The notes: a model not told the origin generated them from the sequence alone. DNA of 64,000 bases from Klebsiella quasipneumoniae subsp. quasipneumoniae (GCF_020525925.1 NZ_CP084876.1:3410001-3474000), one strand, 5' to 3'. Positions 29,692-39,045 are shown, numbered from the stretch's first letter. A program made the numbers and translations.

Positions 29692-30930
29692 TTAGTCCAT
29701 ACGCTGGGCGCGCTGTAAAACCACCTGCAGCAGCACATTGGCGCCAGCAATCAGGTCTTTGGCCGCACTGTGTTCTTTGACGTTGTGACTGATGCCATCA
29801 ACGCAGGGGACAAAAATCATCCCGGCGGGACATACCGACGCCATAAATTGTGCATCGTGTCCAGCGCCGCTTGGCAAACGTCGGTAACTGAGCGCCTGAC
29901 GCTCCGCCTCGGCTTCCACCGCATTGACGATCTCATCGGCAAAAATGACCGGTTCAAAGCGCACCAGTGAGCGGCTGGTTATCTCCACGCCCTCTTCCTG
30001 CGACGTTTTTGCGACAAATTCTGCCAGTTGCTGCTCCGCCAGACATAAGATCGCATTATCGGTATTGCGAAGATCCACTGACATAACGACATGGTTGGGA
30101 ATGACGTTGATCAGATTTGGCTTCACGCTGAAATGCCCAACGGTAGCTACCTGATCACCACCAAGGCTTAGTGCCAGCTCACGGGCAAAAACAGCGATTT
30201 TCGCAGCCGCCAGCCCGGCATCGCGTCTCATGGACATTGGGGTAGTACCCGCATGATTCGATACGCCTCTCAGGGTAAATTCCTGCCACGAAATACCCTG
30301 TACGCCGGTAACAACGCCAATATCAATTTGCTCTTTATCAAGAATCGGTCCCTGTTCGATATGCAGCTCAACGTAGCTATCTACCGCCATATCTCCCGGC
30401 TGACGTTCGCCCTTATAACCAATGTTACGCAGCGCTTCATCGAGCGTGATACCGTCGAGATCTTTTGCCGCGAGCGCCTGCGCCAACGGATACTCGCCGG
30501 CAAACACCACGCTGCCCATCATATCGGGCTGAAATCGCACCCCCTCCTCGTTAGTAAAGAAGGTTACCGCCAACGGTCGTCGGGGGCGGATCCCGGCATC
30601 CTGGAGGGTGGCAATCACCTCAAGGCCGGCCATAACGCCGTAGTTGCCATCGTATAACCCACCGGTAGCGACGGTATCGATATGTGACCCCATCATCACC
30701 ATCGGCAACGTCTCCTCGCCGTGATAAACACCGGTGACATTACCGATAGCATCAATAGACACACTCAGGCCCAGGGCCTTCATGCGGGCTACAACAAAGT
30801 CCCTGCCGGCTTTATCTTCGGCCGTCGCTGCCAGGCGGCATACGCCGCCGCCTTCCAGCGCACCATATTCGCCAAGCGCATACAGGGAATCGATAAGCCG
30901 TTGGCCGTTAATCTGCAGAAAATGACTCAT
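29692..30930 (-). CDS. M20 family N-carbamoylase / ureidohydrolase (HyuC/AllC-like)
   Basis: 412 residues of the Zn-dependent hydantoinase/carbamoylase branch of M20, which includes N-carbamoyl-L-amino acid hydrolase, beta-ureidopropionase and allantoate amidohydrolase. Metal ligands are visible: GSHIDTV (81-87), Asp94 in LYDGNYG, FTNEEG (125-130), and the ELHIEQGP and HAGTTPM motifs. It hydrolyses a ureido group to amine, CO2 and ammonia. The exact substrate cannot be told from sequence. It lies between the transporter (24 nt) and the amidohydrolase (18 nt), so it is surely cotranscribed with them. Confidence 0.85.
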   Translation of the reverse strand: MSHFLQINGQRLIDSLYALGEYGALEGGGVCRLAATAEDKAGRDFVVARMKALGLSVSIDAIGNVTGVYHGEETLPMVMMGSHIDTVATGGLYDGNYGVMAGLEVIATLQDAGIRPRRPLAVTFFTNEEGVRFQPDMMGSVVFAGEYPLAQALAAKDLDGITLDEALRNIGYKGERQPGDMAVDSYVELHIEQGPILDKEQIDIGVVTGVQGISWQEFTLRGVSNHAGTTPMSMRRDAGLAAAKIAVFARELALSLGGDQVATVGHFSVKPNLINVIPNHVVMSVDLRNTDNAILCLAEQQLAEFVAKTSQEEGVEITSRSLVRFEPVIFADEIVNAVEAEAERQALSYRRLPSGAGHDAQFMASVCPAGMIFVPCVDGISHNVKEHSAAKDLIAGANVLLQVVLQRAQRMD

Positions 30931-30954
30931 AAAACATCTCGCTAGTGATGGTGG

Positions 30955-32244
30955 TTATTGGAACATGCCGTAAAAAATGGCAGAGACGGTGATAAGCCCG
31001 ATCAGGGTGACGAAAACGTTGCTCGCTTTACCGCGCCAGGGGGCAAGCACCGGTAATTTATGAATGGCGTACATAGGCAACAGCAGAAGAATTGCCGCCC
31101 CGGTGGGACCGCTGATGCATTCGATAATACCGAGGATACTGGGGTTCTTGTACGCGGCGAACCAGCAGGTAAACACCATAAACACCAGGATGACCGCGTC
31201 GACGAGGCGAATGCCAGGTTTTTTCCCGCGTGCGGCGGCGGCCTCCAGAATCAGGTCGCGCAGCGATTCATAGGCGCCGATGTAGTGGCCAAGAAATGAT
31301 TTAGTAATAGCGACAAAGGCGATAATCGGCGATAGCCAGGCAATAATCGGTGTATCGTACTGATTGGCCAGATAGGACAAAATCGACAGATTCTGGGCTT
31401 TGGCTTCCGCCAGTTGCTGCGGCGACAGGCTTAACACGCAGCTGAGAACAAAAAACAGCACCACCACCGTCATGAGCAGGATACCGTAGCGCTGGATCTG
31501 CGCGCATTTCCCCTCAGCGAACGCCAGACCGTAACGCTGCTTCTGGCGCACCACCATCGGCGAAATGATGGGATAGTGGTTAAACGACATCACCAGTACC
31601 GGGAAGGTCATCCAGAGGGATAACATGATCCCCTGCCCATCGCCTGTGGCGCTGAAGCTTGCGGTTTGCAAAATTGCGCCGTTCCAGTGCGGAATCAGAA
31701 AAAGTGCCATAAAAATAAGCGAGATAATAAAGGGATAAACCAGGGTGCTCATCACCCGCATTATCAAACGCTGTCCAAAACGGACGATAAACATCAGCCC
31801 GAGGATCAGAACGATGGCCACCAGCGACCGGGGAGGCTCGGCCATTGCCAACTGGTGGGTGATAAAGCTCTGCGCGGTGTTGGTGATTGCCACCGCATAC
31901 ATAATCAGAATGGTATAGACGGCGAAGAAATAGATGACGGTAAACACTTTTCCCGCCAGCGCGCCAAAATGCTCGCCAATAACATCGGTAATACTACTTT
32001 CCGGCGTATTGGAAGAGTAAATGAATCTCGCCAGACCGCGGTGAGCCAGATAAGTAATAGGAAAAGCGAGGACAAAAACAATCAGCAGCGGCCAGAAGCC
32101 GCCAATTCCGGCATTAATCGGCAGAAACAGCACCCCGGCGCCAATTGCGGTACCGAAAAGGCCAAGGACCCAAACGGTATCTTCGCTATGCCACTTTGCG
32201 GGATCGGAACATCCTTTATTGATAATTATATTTTCAGTATTCAT
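30955..32244 (-). CDS. HAAAP family amino acid/proton symporter (SdaC/YhaO-like)
   Basis: 429 residues with about 11 membrane segments. The N-terminal WVLGLFGTAIGAGVLFLPINAG and the ITYLAHRGLARFIYSS stretch are typical of the hydroxy/aromatic amino acid permease family, branch of serine transporter SdaC and YhaO. It probably imports the amino-acid-like substrate of the neighbouring enzymes with protons. It lies 122 nt downstream of the ammonia-lyase gene and 24 nt upstream of the carbamoylase gene. Confidence 0.88.
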   Translation of the reverse strand: MNTENIIINKGCSDPAKWHSEDTVWVLGLFGTAIGAGVLFLPINAGIGGFWPLLIVFVLAFPITYLAHRGLARFIYSSNTPESSITDVIGEHFGALAGKVFTVIYFFAVYTILIMYAVAITNTAQSFITHQLAMAEPPRSLVAIVLILGLMFIVRFGQRLIMRVMSTLVYPFIISLIFMALFLIPHWNGAILQTASFSATGDGQGIMLSLWMTFPVLVMSFNHYPIISPMVVRQKQRYGLAFAEGKCAQIQRYGILLMTVVVLFFVLSCVLSLSPQQLAEAKAQNLSILSYLANQYDTPIIAWLSPIIAFVAITKSFLGHYIGAYESLRDLILEAAAARGKKPGIRLVDAVILVFMVFTCWFAAYKNPSILGIIECISGPTGAAILLLLPMYAIHKLPVLAPWRGKASNVFVTLIGLITVSAIFYGMFQ

Positions 32245-32366
32245 CGGTCAGGTTCTCTCTGTGCATGACGCGAAAGCGCGTATGTTTTCGTTATGAGTCA
32301 GAACGCTTGTCACACCGAGGGCTCGTAGGGTAGGTAAGATGGCCCCCTTGTTATTGTCGATAGCGC

Positions 32367-33578
32367 TCAACCATTACGTCCAAACCAGACGATGTCTTCA
32401 TAGACATCGGGTGATGTATCTCCTTCCGTGCTGATTAACAGAACCTGTGCATCGGCATTCAGGCGCAGAGATTCGGCAAGCTCGCGATACTCCGGCTGAG
32501 TCATCAGCGCGTAAAGCACGCCAGTGCCGATAGCGCCGGATTCCCCGGAGACAAAAGGTTCGTCAGTACCTGGTCGCGGAGCGGCCAGCAGGCGCATGCC
32601 ATTGGCGGCCAGACAATCGTCGGCGGAAATAAAACAGGTGGCATGGTCGCGGAGCATTGGCCAGCTGGTGATATTAGGTTCACCACAGGCAAGCCCGGCC
32701 ATCAGGGTTGACATATCCCCGCCGACGCTGTGCGGCAGTCCGTCATTAATGGTTGCCGAGCGATACAGGCAGTTCGCCTTGTGCGGCTCAACGATGATGA
32801 TGGTGGGAGCCTGCTGCTGCATCTTTTCGATGAAATATCCCATGATGCTGCCGGCAAACGACCCGACACCGGCTTGTAAAAACAGATGCGTCGGCATCGG
32901 CGCCCCGCTTTCTACCAATTGCTGCCAGATTTCAACAGCGAGGGTCATATAGCCTTGCATGATCCATGTGGGGATCTGCTCGTAGCCCTGCCAGGCGGTA
33001 TCCTGGAGTAATACCCATCCCTGCTCGCGCGCGGTTTTGGCCGCCATCCGAACTGTGTCGTCGTAGTTCAGTTCAGTAATCGTGCATTCGGCGCCATGCC
33101 GGCGAATATTCTGCGCGCGTACCGGTGAGGAGCCCTTTGGCATATACACCACCGCACGCAGCCCAAGCTGCTCAGCCGCCCACGCCACGCCACGTCCATG
33201 GTTACCGTCGGTAGCAGTCACAAATACGATGTCCTTGATACGCGCCTTAATCGCTGGTGAATTAAGCTCGGCAAAGCTCAACGTAGTAATATCTCGCTCA
33301 AGCAGAGCGGCGAGATATTTCCCCATCGCATAAGATCCGCCTAATCCTTTAAACGCATTCAAACCGAATCGCTGGGCTTCATCTTTTATATGGATCGACC
33401 CCAGGCCCAGCCGCTGGCTTAAAAATTCCAGCTTACGCAGCGGCGTGACCCGGTAATCAGGAAATTTTTGATGGAATGCCAGCACTTCGTTCCCCACGCT
33501 TTCATTGAGCAGACTCAAGTCTGCTCCCTGGCCATAGGGCTGCCGCCGGGCGTTGAGTTGAAATTTAATTGTGTCCAC
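32367..33578 (-). CDS. dpaL: Diaminopropionate ammonia-lyase (DpaL/YgeX family)
   Basis: 403 residues, fold type II PLP enzyme. Lys77 in RFGLNAFKGLGGSYA is the PLP lysine; TATDGNHGRGVAWAA, the QAGVGSFAG glycine loop and ACGEPN follow the DAPAL pattern. It converts 2,3-diaminopropionate to pyruvate and two ammonia. A GTG at 33578 is taken as start, with AGAGGTG 8 nt upstream. It is divergent from an Lrp-type regulator and heads the leftward operon with transporter, carbamoylase and amidohydrolase. It resembles E. coli YgeX over the whole length but is clearly diverged. Confidence 0.9.
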   Translation of the reverse strand: MDTIKFQLNARRQPYGQGADLSLLNESVGNEVLAFHQKFPDYRVTPLRKLEFLSQRLGLGSIHIKDEAQRFGLNAFKGLGGSYAMGKYLAALLERDITTLSFAELNSPAIKARIKDIVFVTATDGNHGRGVAWAAEQLGLRAVVYMPKGSSPVRAQNIRRHGAECTITELNYDDTVRMAAKTAREQGWVLLQDTAWQGYEQIPTWIMQGYMTLAVEIWQQLVESGAPMPTHLFLQAGVGSFAGSIMGYFIEKMQQQAPTIIIVEPHKANCLYRSATINDGLPHSVGGDMSTLMAGLACGEPNITSWPMLRDHATCFISADDCLAANGMRLLAAPRPGTDEPFVSGESGAIGTGVLYALMTQPEYRELAESLRLNADAQVLLISTEGDTSPDVYEDIVWFGRNG

Positions 33579-33886
33579 TATTCAGGCACCTCTATTTTCA
33601 TATCGTCCTGCGACGATAACGTTATTTGCGACCATTCCGCCTAAACGACGGGTGCACGGATCCGTGCGGCCTGAGACAGGACGGTCGCTTTAAATTGGTT
33701 AAGTCAGAGTGTGAGAGGCTTTTTGTCGCGATATGCCGCTTTCCCACTGCCTGTGATGGTACACTGCGCCCGGCGGTTAATTGGCGCAAAGTTGCCCATC
33801 GCGCCGCAATTTTCACTCTGTTTTATCATTCTCACGCAACGACGTTGCATGAGTGAGATTGATCACAGGCTTGCAGGACGAGATAT
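33579..33886. other. dpaL-lrp divergent regulatory region with dyads
   Basis: A 308-nt gap between divergent genes. It contains a 7-bp dyad TATCGTC-CTGC-GACGATA (33601-33618), a 10-bp palindrome ATAACGTTAT (33616-33625), a 14-bp palindrome GCACGGATCCGTGC (33654-33667) and GCAACG-A-CGTTGC (33836-33848), the last flanked by TCTCAC and GTGAGA. They are candidate operators for the neighbouring Lrp-type protein. No gene is visible. Confidence 0.55.
33836..33848. promoter_or_regulatory. candidate operator of the Lrp-type regulator
   Basis: GCAACG-A-CGTTGC is a perfect dyad 38 nt before the regulator start, flanked by TCTCAC (33830-33835) and GTGAGA (33853-33858). The position suits autoregulation. 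The assignment is inferred from position and symmetry only. Confidence 0.4.
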
Positions 33887-34351
33887 ATGATGAAACTTGA
33901 CGCATGGGATAAAAAAATTCTTACGCTCTTGCAGCGTAATAATCGCTTGTCGCAACGGGAGATCGCCGATCGGATCAGCCTGTCTCCTTCGGCAGTCAAT
34001 CGGCGTATCGCTGCACTTGAGGATGCAGGGGTGATTAAAGGCAGTGTTAGCTTAGTGGACGCCAGTAAAGTGGGAAGACCCATCACCATTATGGTGCAGG
34101 TGACCATTGAGAATGAACGTCTCGATCTGCTTGAGGAGGATAAACAGCGTTTCGTAACCTGTCCGCAAGTGCAGCAGGTCTACTATGTCACTGGCGACTT
34201 CGATTTTCTGCTCGTGATCAACGTCCGTGATATGGCGGAATACGAAGCGCTAACCCGTGAACTCTTTTTTGCCTCGGGAAATATCAAGTCTTTCCGGACC
34301 ATCGTGTCGATGCAAAATGCGAAGCAGGAAATGACGGTCATTATCGAGTAA
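33887..34351 (+). CDS. Lrp/AsnC family transcriptional regulator
   Basis: 154 residues. An N-terminal helix-turn-helix (about residues 18-52, RNNRLSQREIADRISLSPSAVNRRIAALEDAG) is followed by a RAM/AsnC effector domain (about 65-145, with YYVTGDFDFLLVINV). Family members bind an amino acid and regulate the adjacent operon. It is divergent from dpaL, so it most likely senses diaminopropionate or a related compound, which is inference. Start at the first of two adjacent ATG codons; the second, at 33890, is equally possible. Confidence 0.9.
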   Translation: MMKLDAWDKKILTLLQRNNRLSQREIADRISLSPSAVNRRIAALEDAGVIKGSVSLVDASKVGRPITIMVQVTIENERLDLLEEDKQRFVTCPQVQQVYYVTGDFDFLLVINVRDMAEYEALTRELFFASGNIKSFRTIVSMQNAKQEMTVIIE

Positions 34352-34438
34352 GTCGTGTAAAAGTCGAAATGGGGAGCCAAAGAACGCCCCGGAGGTGTAT
34401 TTATTTCCGAAATCCACCCTTCCCTGTGCGAAATCTAC

Positions 34439-34466
34439 TTGTCTGATGGAAGATGACAGGTAACAT
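34439..34466 (+). promoter_or_regulatory. possible asnS promoter
   Basis: TTGTCT (34439-34444) and TAACAT (34461-34466) are spaced 16 nt and lie 60 nt before asnS. Confidence 0.45.
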
Positions 34467-34526
34467 AGATATCCCCCCGCTGTAGGGGGAAGAGACTTTT
34501 TTATTGGACTATATAGAGAGATTATT

Positions 34527-35927
34527 ATGAGCGTTGTGCCTGTAGCCGACGTACTCCAGGGCCGCGTTGCCGTTGACAGCGAAGTCACGGTCCGCGGATG
34601 GGTGCGTACCCGCCGAGATTCAAAAGCTGGCTTTTCATTCCTCGCCGTCTATGACGGTTCCTGCTTTGATCCTGTACAGGCCGTTATTAATAATTCTCTG
34701 CCCAATTACAATCAGGAAGTGCTGCGTCTGACCACCGGTTGCTCGGTGATTGTCACCGGTAAAGTCGTGGCTTCCCAGGGCCAGGGTCAAAGCTTTGAGA
34801 TCCAGGCGACCAACGTGGAAGTGACCGGCTGGGTGGAAGATCCGGACACCTACCCGATGGCGGCCAAGCGCCACAGCATCGAGTATCTGCGTGAGGTGGC
34901 CCACCTGCGTCCGCGCACCAACCTGATCGGCGCGGTTGCCCGCGTGCGTCACACTCTGGCGCAGGCGCTGCATCGCTTCTTTGATGAGCAGGGCTTCTTC
35001 TGGGTCTCCACCCCGCTGATTACTGCCTCCGATACCGAAGGCGCCGGCGAAATGTTCCGCGTGTCGACGCTGGATCTGGAAAACCTGCCGCGTAACGATC
35101 AGGGCAAAGTCGATTTCGACAAAGACTTCTTCGGTAAAGAGTCGTTCCTGACCGTTTCCGGCCAGCTGAACGGCGAGACCTATGCCTGCGCGCTGTCGAA
35201 GATTTACACCTTCGGCCCGACCTTCCGTGCGGAAAACTCCAACACCAGCCGCCACCTGGCGGAGTTCTGGATGCTGGAGCCGGAAGTGGCCTTCGCTAAC
35301 CTGAACGATGTTGCCGGCCTGGCGGAAGCGATGCTCAAGTACGTCTTTAAAGCGGTACTGGAAGAGCGCGCGGACGACATGCAGTTCTTCGCCGAGCGCG
35401 TTGATAAAGACGCTATCGACCGTCTGCAGCGCTTTATCACCGCTGATTTTGCGCAGGTGGATTATACCGACGCCGTCACTATTCTGGAAAACTGCGGCAA
35501 GCAGTTCGAGAACCCGGTCTACTGGGGCGTGGATCTCTCCTCCGAGCACGAACGTTACCTGGCTGAAGAACACTTCAAAGCGCCGGTGGTAGTGAAAAAC
35601 TATCCGAAAGATATTAAAGCCTTCTACATGCGCCTTAACGAAGACGGTAAAACCGTCGCGGCAATGGACGTCCTGGCACCGGGTATTGGCGAGATCATCG
35701 GCGGTTCCCAACGTGAAGAGCGCCTCGACGTGCTCGACGCGCGTATGGCCGAGATGGGTCTGAATAAAGAAGACTACTGGTGGTATCGCGACCTGCGCCG
35801 CTACGGCACCGTTCCACACTCCGGCTTTGGCCTGGGCTTCGAACGTCTGATCGCTTACGTGACCGGCGTGCAGAACGTCCGCGATGTCATCCCGTTCCCG
35901 CGGACCCCGCGCAACGCGACATTCTAA
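34527..35927 (+). CDS. asnS: Asparaginyl-tRNA synthetase
   Basis: 466 residues, exactly the E. coli length. It has an N-terminal OB-fold anticodon-binding domain (about 1-110) and a class II catalytic core: motif 2 [21 protein letters not shown] and motif 3 [15 protein letters not shown]. It charges tRNA-Asn in the cytoplasm. AGAGAG precedes the ATG. A G/C-rich hairpin lies in the leader. It is followed by a strong terminator. Confidence 0.98.
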   Translation: MSVVPVADVLQGRVAVDSEVTVRGWVRTRRDSKAGFSFLAVYDGSCFDPVQAVINNSLPNYNQEVLRLTTGCSVIVTGKVVASQGQGQSFEIQATNVEVTGWVEDPDTYPMAAKRHSIEYLREVAHLRPRTNLIGAVARVRHTLAQALHRFFDEQGFFWVSTPLITASDTEGAGEMFRVSTLDLENLPRNDQGKVDFDKDFFGKESFLTVSGQLNGETYACALSKIYTFGPTFRAENSNTSRHLAEFWMLEPEVAFANLNDVAGLAEAMLKYVFKAVLEERADDMQFFAERVDKDAIDRLQRFITADFAQVDYTDAVTILENCGKQFENPVYWGVDLSSEHERYLAEEHFKAPVVVKNYPKDIKAFYMRLNEDGKTVAAMDVLAPGIGEIIGGSQREERLDVLDARMAEMGLNKEDYWWYRDLRRYGTVPHSGFGLGFERLIAYVTGVQNVRDVIPFPRTPRNATF

Positions 35928-35948
35928 ATTTTTCTGACATAAACCTGA

Positions 35949-35975
35949 AAGGCCAGCGCAAGCTGGCCTTTTTTT
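35949..35975 (+). terminator. asnS intrinsic terminator
   Basis: AAGGCCAGC-GCAA-GCTGGCCTT (35949-35970) is a perfect 9-bp stem with GCAA loop followed by T residues. Confidence 0.96.
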
Positions 35976-36518
35976 ATGTCAATTACTGTTATCAAAATTC
36001 AACAAACTTAAACATCAAGGCCTCGGATTCACATTTATGTTACGCACTGTTTCGGTGCATCCGGGTGATGCAGATCGCACTTTATGTTCATAACGGAGCA
36101 AACCCTCTGATAAATTTGCTCATTTTTTAACCACACGCCGCACGTCTTGCCAAGACAAAGGCTGAATAAAAAGAAGACGAATTCAACACACAAAATGAGC
36201 AAATTTACGCTTATCCAAATTAATCATAAATAATTCATATAGATAGATATGGGAAGGCGATTTACCTCACCATGTGGAACGGAATTTTGATTAAGTTCAC
36301 AAAGTTCCCATAAATACATATTTAGTTACATGTTTTTTCGTTTTGTTACTCATATAAGATATTAGTAGCATTTTCCGGCTAGCGAAACGTTGTCGCGGAT
36401 GGAAAGATGCCTTCAGACACCAAACTCTCATCAATGGTTCTGTAAGTTTTTATTGACAGAACTTATTGACGGCAGTGGCACGTGTTGATATAAAAAATAT
36501 TAATGAGGGTAATAAATA
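35976..36518 (+). promoter_or_regulatory. ompF/ompK35 upstream control region and leader
   Basis: 543 nt of AT-rich sequence without a gene. GTTACATGTTTTTTCG (36325-36340) and nearby AT-rich 10-mers (about 36311-36352) parallel the OmpR-binding sites of E. coli ompF. CTAGCGAAACGTTG (36379-36392) corresponds to the -10 area. The leader from about 36392 to the ATG closely matches the E. coli ompF leader (CACCAAACTCTCATCAAT and TTATTGACGGCAGTGGCA), the target region of MicF sRNA near the ribosome binding site. Confidence 0.8.
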
Positions 36519-37601
36519 ATGATGAAGCGCAATATTCTGGCAGTGGTGATCCCTGCCCTGCTGGTAGCCGGTGCAGCTAACGCTGCAGAAATCTATAACA
36601 AAAACGGCAACAAACTGGACTTCTACGGAAAAATGGTCGGCGAGCACGTCTGGACCACCAATGGCGACACCAGCAGCGACGATACCACCTACGCCCGTAT
36701 CGGCCTGAAAGGCGAAACCCAGATCAACGATCAGCTGACCGGCTACGGTCAGTGGGAATACAACATGGACGCCTCCAATGTTGAAGGTTCCCAGCCGACG
36801 AAAACCCGTCTGGCGTTCGCAGGTCTGAAAGCGGGCGAGTATGGTTCATTCGACTACGGCCGTAACTACGGCGCGATCTACGACGTCGAAGCAGCAACCG
36901 ATATGCTGGTTGAATGGGGTGGCGACGGTTGGAACTACACCGATAACTACATGACCGGCCGTACCAACGGCGTGGCAACCTACCGTAACTCTGACTTCTT
37001 CGGTCTGGTTGACGGCCTGAGCTTCGCGCTGCAGTACCAGGGTAAAAACGACCACGACCGTTCGATTCACAAGCAGAATGGCGACGGCTTCAGCACCGCG
37101 GCGACCTACGCGTTCGACAACGGTATCGCGCTGTCTGCTGGCTACTCCGGCTCCAACCGCAGCGTAGACCAGAAAGCTGACGGCAATGGCGACAAAGCCG
37201 AAGCCTGGGCAACCTCTGCAAAATATGACGCCAACAATGTCTACGCGGCCGTCATGTACTCCCAGACTTACAACATGACCCCGGAAAACCAGGGTAACTA
37301 CTTCGCTGGCAAAACCCAGAACTTCGAAGCCGTTGTACAGTATCAGTTCGACTTCGGCCTGCGTCCGTCCATCGGCTACGTACAGACCAAAGGCAAAGAC
37401 CTGCAGGCGCGCGGCGGCTTCTCCGGCGGCGATGCGGATCTGGTTAAATACGTCGAAGTGGGTACCTGGTACTACTTCAACAAGAACATGAACGTTTATG
37501 CGGCGTACAAGTTCAACCAACTGGACGACAACGCTTATACGCGTGAAGCTGGCGTAGCGACCGACGACCAGGCGGCCGTGGGTATCGTTTACCAGTTCTA
37601 A
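36519..37601 (+). CDS. ompF: OmpF-type porin OmpK35
   Basis: 360 residues with a 22-residue signal peptide ending AGAANA before [16 protein letters not shown]. It forms a trimeric 16-stranded general porin. The constriction loop L3 (around [16 protein letters not shown]) and the terminal Phe of VGIVYQF, needed for BAM assembly, are present. The frame is complete, so this strain should make OmpK35, whose loss lowers cephalosporin and carbapenem uptake. It resembles Klebsiella OmpK35 much more than E. coli OmpF; several loops differ from the K. pneumoniae protein as I know it. OmpR-type control is expected. Confidence 0.95.
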   Translation: MMKRNILAVVIPALLVAGAANAAEIYNKNGNKLDFYGKMVGEHVWTTNGDTSSDDTTYARIGLKGETQINDQLTGYGQWEYNMDASNVEGSQPTKTRLAFAGLKAGEYGSFDYGRNYGAIYDVEAATDMLVEWGGDGWNYTDNYMTGRTNGVATYRNSDFFGLVDGLSFALQYQGKNDHDRSIHKQNGDGFSTAATYAFDNGIALSAGYSGSNRSVDQKADGNGDKAEAWATSAKYDANNVYAAVMYSQTYNMTPENQGNYFAGKTQNFEAVVQYQFDFGLRPSIGYVQTKGKDLQARGGFSGGDADLVKYVEVGTWYYFNKNMNVYAAYKFNQLDDNAYTREAGVATDDQAAVGIVYQF

Positions 37602-37633
37602 TCTGCAGTACACCCCTTCGTGATATGCCTTCA

Positions 37634-37658
37634 GAGCAGGACTTCGGTCCTGCTTTTC
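37634..37658 (+). terminator. ompF/ompK35 terminator
   Basis: AGCAGGAC-TTCG-GTCCTGCT (37635-37654) is a perfect 8-bp stem with UUCG loop followed by TTT. Confidence 0.93.
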
Positions 37659-37788
37659 TCTATTCCTGAGGCAAAGATCGTATCTTTCGAAAACCTTCGC
37701 GCTTTTTATCGCAAACGGTTGGCAATTCGTTGTTCTCCCGTTAACCTGATAGCGGATTTCCCTTCAGTAATCACAATGGAACCTCGTC

Positions 37789-38979
37789 ATGTTTGAGAAC
37801 ATTACCGCCGCCCCAGCCGACCCGATTTTAGGTCTGGCCGATCTGTTTCGTGCCGATGACCGCCCTGAAAAGATTAACCTCGGAATTGGTGTTTACAAGG
37901 ATGAAACCGGTAAAACACCCGTTCTGACCAGCGTCAAAAAAGCAGAGCAGTACCTGCTGGAAAATGAAACGACTAAAAACTATCTGGGCATCGATGGTAT
38001 TCCTGAATTTGGTCGCTGCACCCAGGAGCTGCTGTTCGGTAAAGGCAATGCGATTATCGCCGATAAACGCGCCCGCACCGCGCAGACCCCGGGCGGTACC
38101 GGTGCGCTGCGCGTCGCCGCAGACTTCCTCGCCAAAAACACCGACGTGAAACGCGTGTGGGTAAGCAATCCAAGCTGGCCAAACCATAAGAGTGTGTTTA
38201 CCTCCGCCGGGCTGGAAGTACGTGAATATGCCTACTACGATGCGGCTAACCACGCGCTGGACTTTGATGGTCTGCTGGCCAGCCTGAACGAAGCCCAGGC
38301 GGGCGACGTGGTACTGTTCCACGGCTGCTGCCACAACCCGACCGGTATCGATCCGACGCTCGAACAGTGGCAGACGCTGGCGCAGCTGTCGGTCGAGAAA
38401 GGCTGGCTGCCGCTGTTCGATTTCGCCTACCAGGGCTTCGCCCGCGGTCTGGAAGAAGATGCTGAAGGGTTGCGCGCCTTTGCTGCTCTGCATAAAGAGC
38501 TGCTGGTCGCCAGCTCCTACTCGAAAAACTTTGGCCTGTACAACGAGCGCGTCGGCGCCTGCACCCTGGTCGCCGCCGATCAGGAGACCGTAGACCGCGC
38601 GTTCAGCCAGATGAAGTCGGTGATCCGCGCTAACTACTCCAACCCGCCAGCGCACGGCGCGTCCGTGGTCGCGACCATCCTGAGCAACGATGCGCTGCGG
38701 GCAATCTGGGAGCAGGAGCTGACCGATATGCGCCAGCGCATCCAGCGTATGCGCCTGCTGTTCGTCAACACCCTGCAGGAGAAAGGCGCGAGCCGCGACT
38801 TCAGCTTTATCAGCAAGCAGAACGGTATGTTCTCGTTCAGCGGCCTGACTAAAGAGCAAGTGCTGCGTCTGCGTGAAGAGTTCGCCATCTATGCGGTCGC
38901 GTCCGGCCGTATCAACGTGGCCGGCATGACGCCTGACAACATGGCGCCGCTGTGTGAAGCCATCGTCGCCGTGCTGTAA
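37789..38979 (+). CDS. aspC: Aspartate aminotransferase
   Basis: 396 residues, fold type I PLP transaminase, E. coli AspC length. Lys246 in [15 protein letters not shown] is the PLP Schiff-base lysine, and the [14 protein letters not shown] motif is present. It interconverts aspartate/2-oxoglutarate and oxaloacetate/glutamate. It has its own terminator shared with convergent gloC. Confidence 0.98.
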   Translation: MFENITAAPADPILGLADLFRADDRPEKINLGIGVYKDETGKTPVLTSVKKAEQYLLENETTKNYLGIDGIPEFGRCTQELLFGKGNAIIADKRARTAQTPGGTGALRVAADFLAKNTDVKRVWVSNPSWPNHKSVFTSAGLEVREYAYYDAANHALDFDGLLASLNEAQAGDVVLFHGCCHNPTGIDPTLEQWQTLAQLSVEKGWLPLFDFAYQGFARGLEEDAEGLRAFAALHKELLVASSYSKNFGLYNERVGACTLVAADQETVDRAFSQMKSVIRANYSNPPAHGASVVATILSNDALRAIWEQELTDMRQRIQRMRLLFVNTLQEKGASRDFSFISKQNGMFSFSGLTKEQVLRLREEFAIYAVASGRINVAGMTPDNMAPLCEAIVAVL

Positions 38980-39000
38980 GCGATATTATTAGCTATAAAG

Positions 39001-39027
39001 AAAAAGGCCGCGAATGCGGCCTTTTTT
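39001..39027. terminator. bidirectional terminator between aspC and gloC
   Basis: AAAAAGGCCGC-GAAT-GCGGCCTTTTTT: a 6-bp GC stem flanked by A and T runs that works for both convergent genes. Confidence 0.93.
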
Positions 39028-39045
39028 ACGTTCGCGTCAGGTCGG

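Noticed and set aside
33626..33856. A 76-codon frame in the dpaL-regulator gap
   Set aside because: No ribosome binding site and no resemblance to a protein; the stretch is better explained as a control region with dyads.
34635..35819. A 394-codon open frame antisense to asnS
   Set aside because: Shadow of asnS; no start context or homology.
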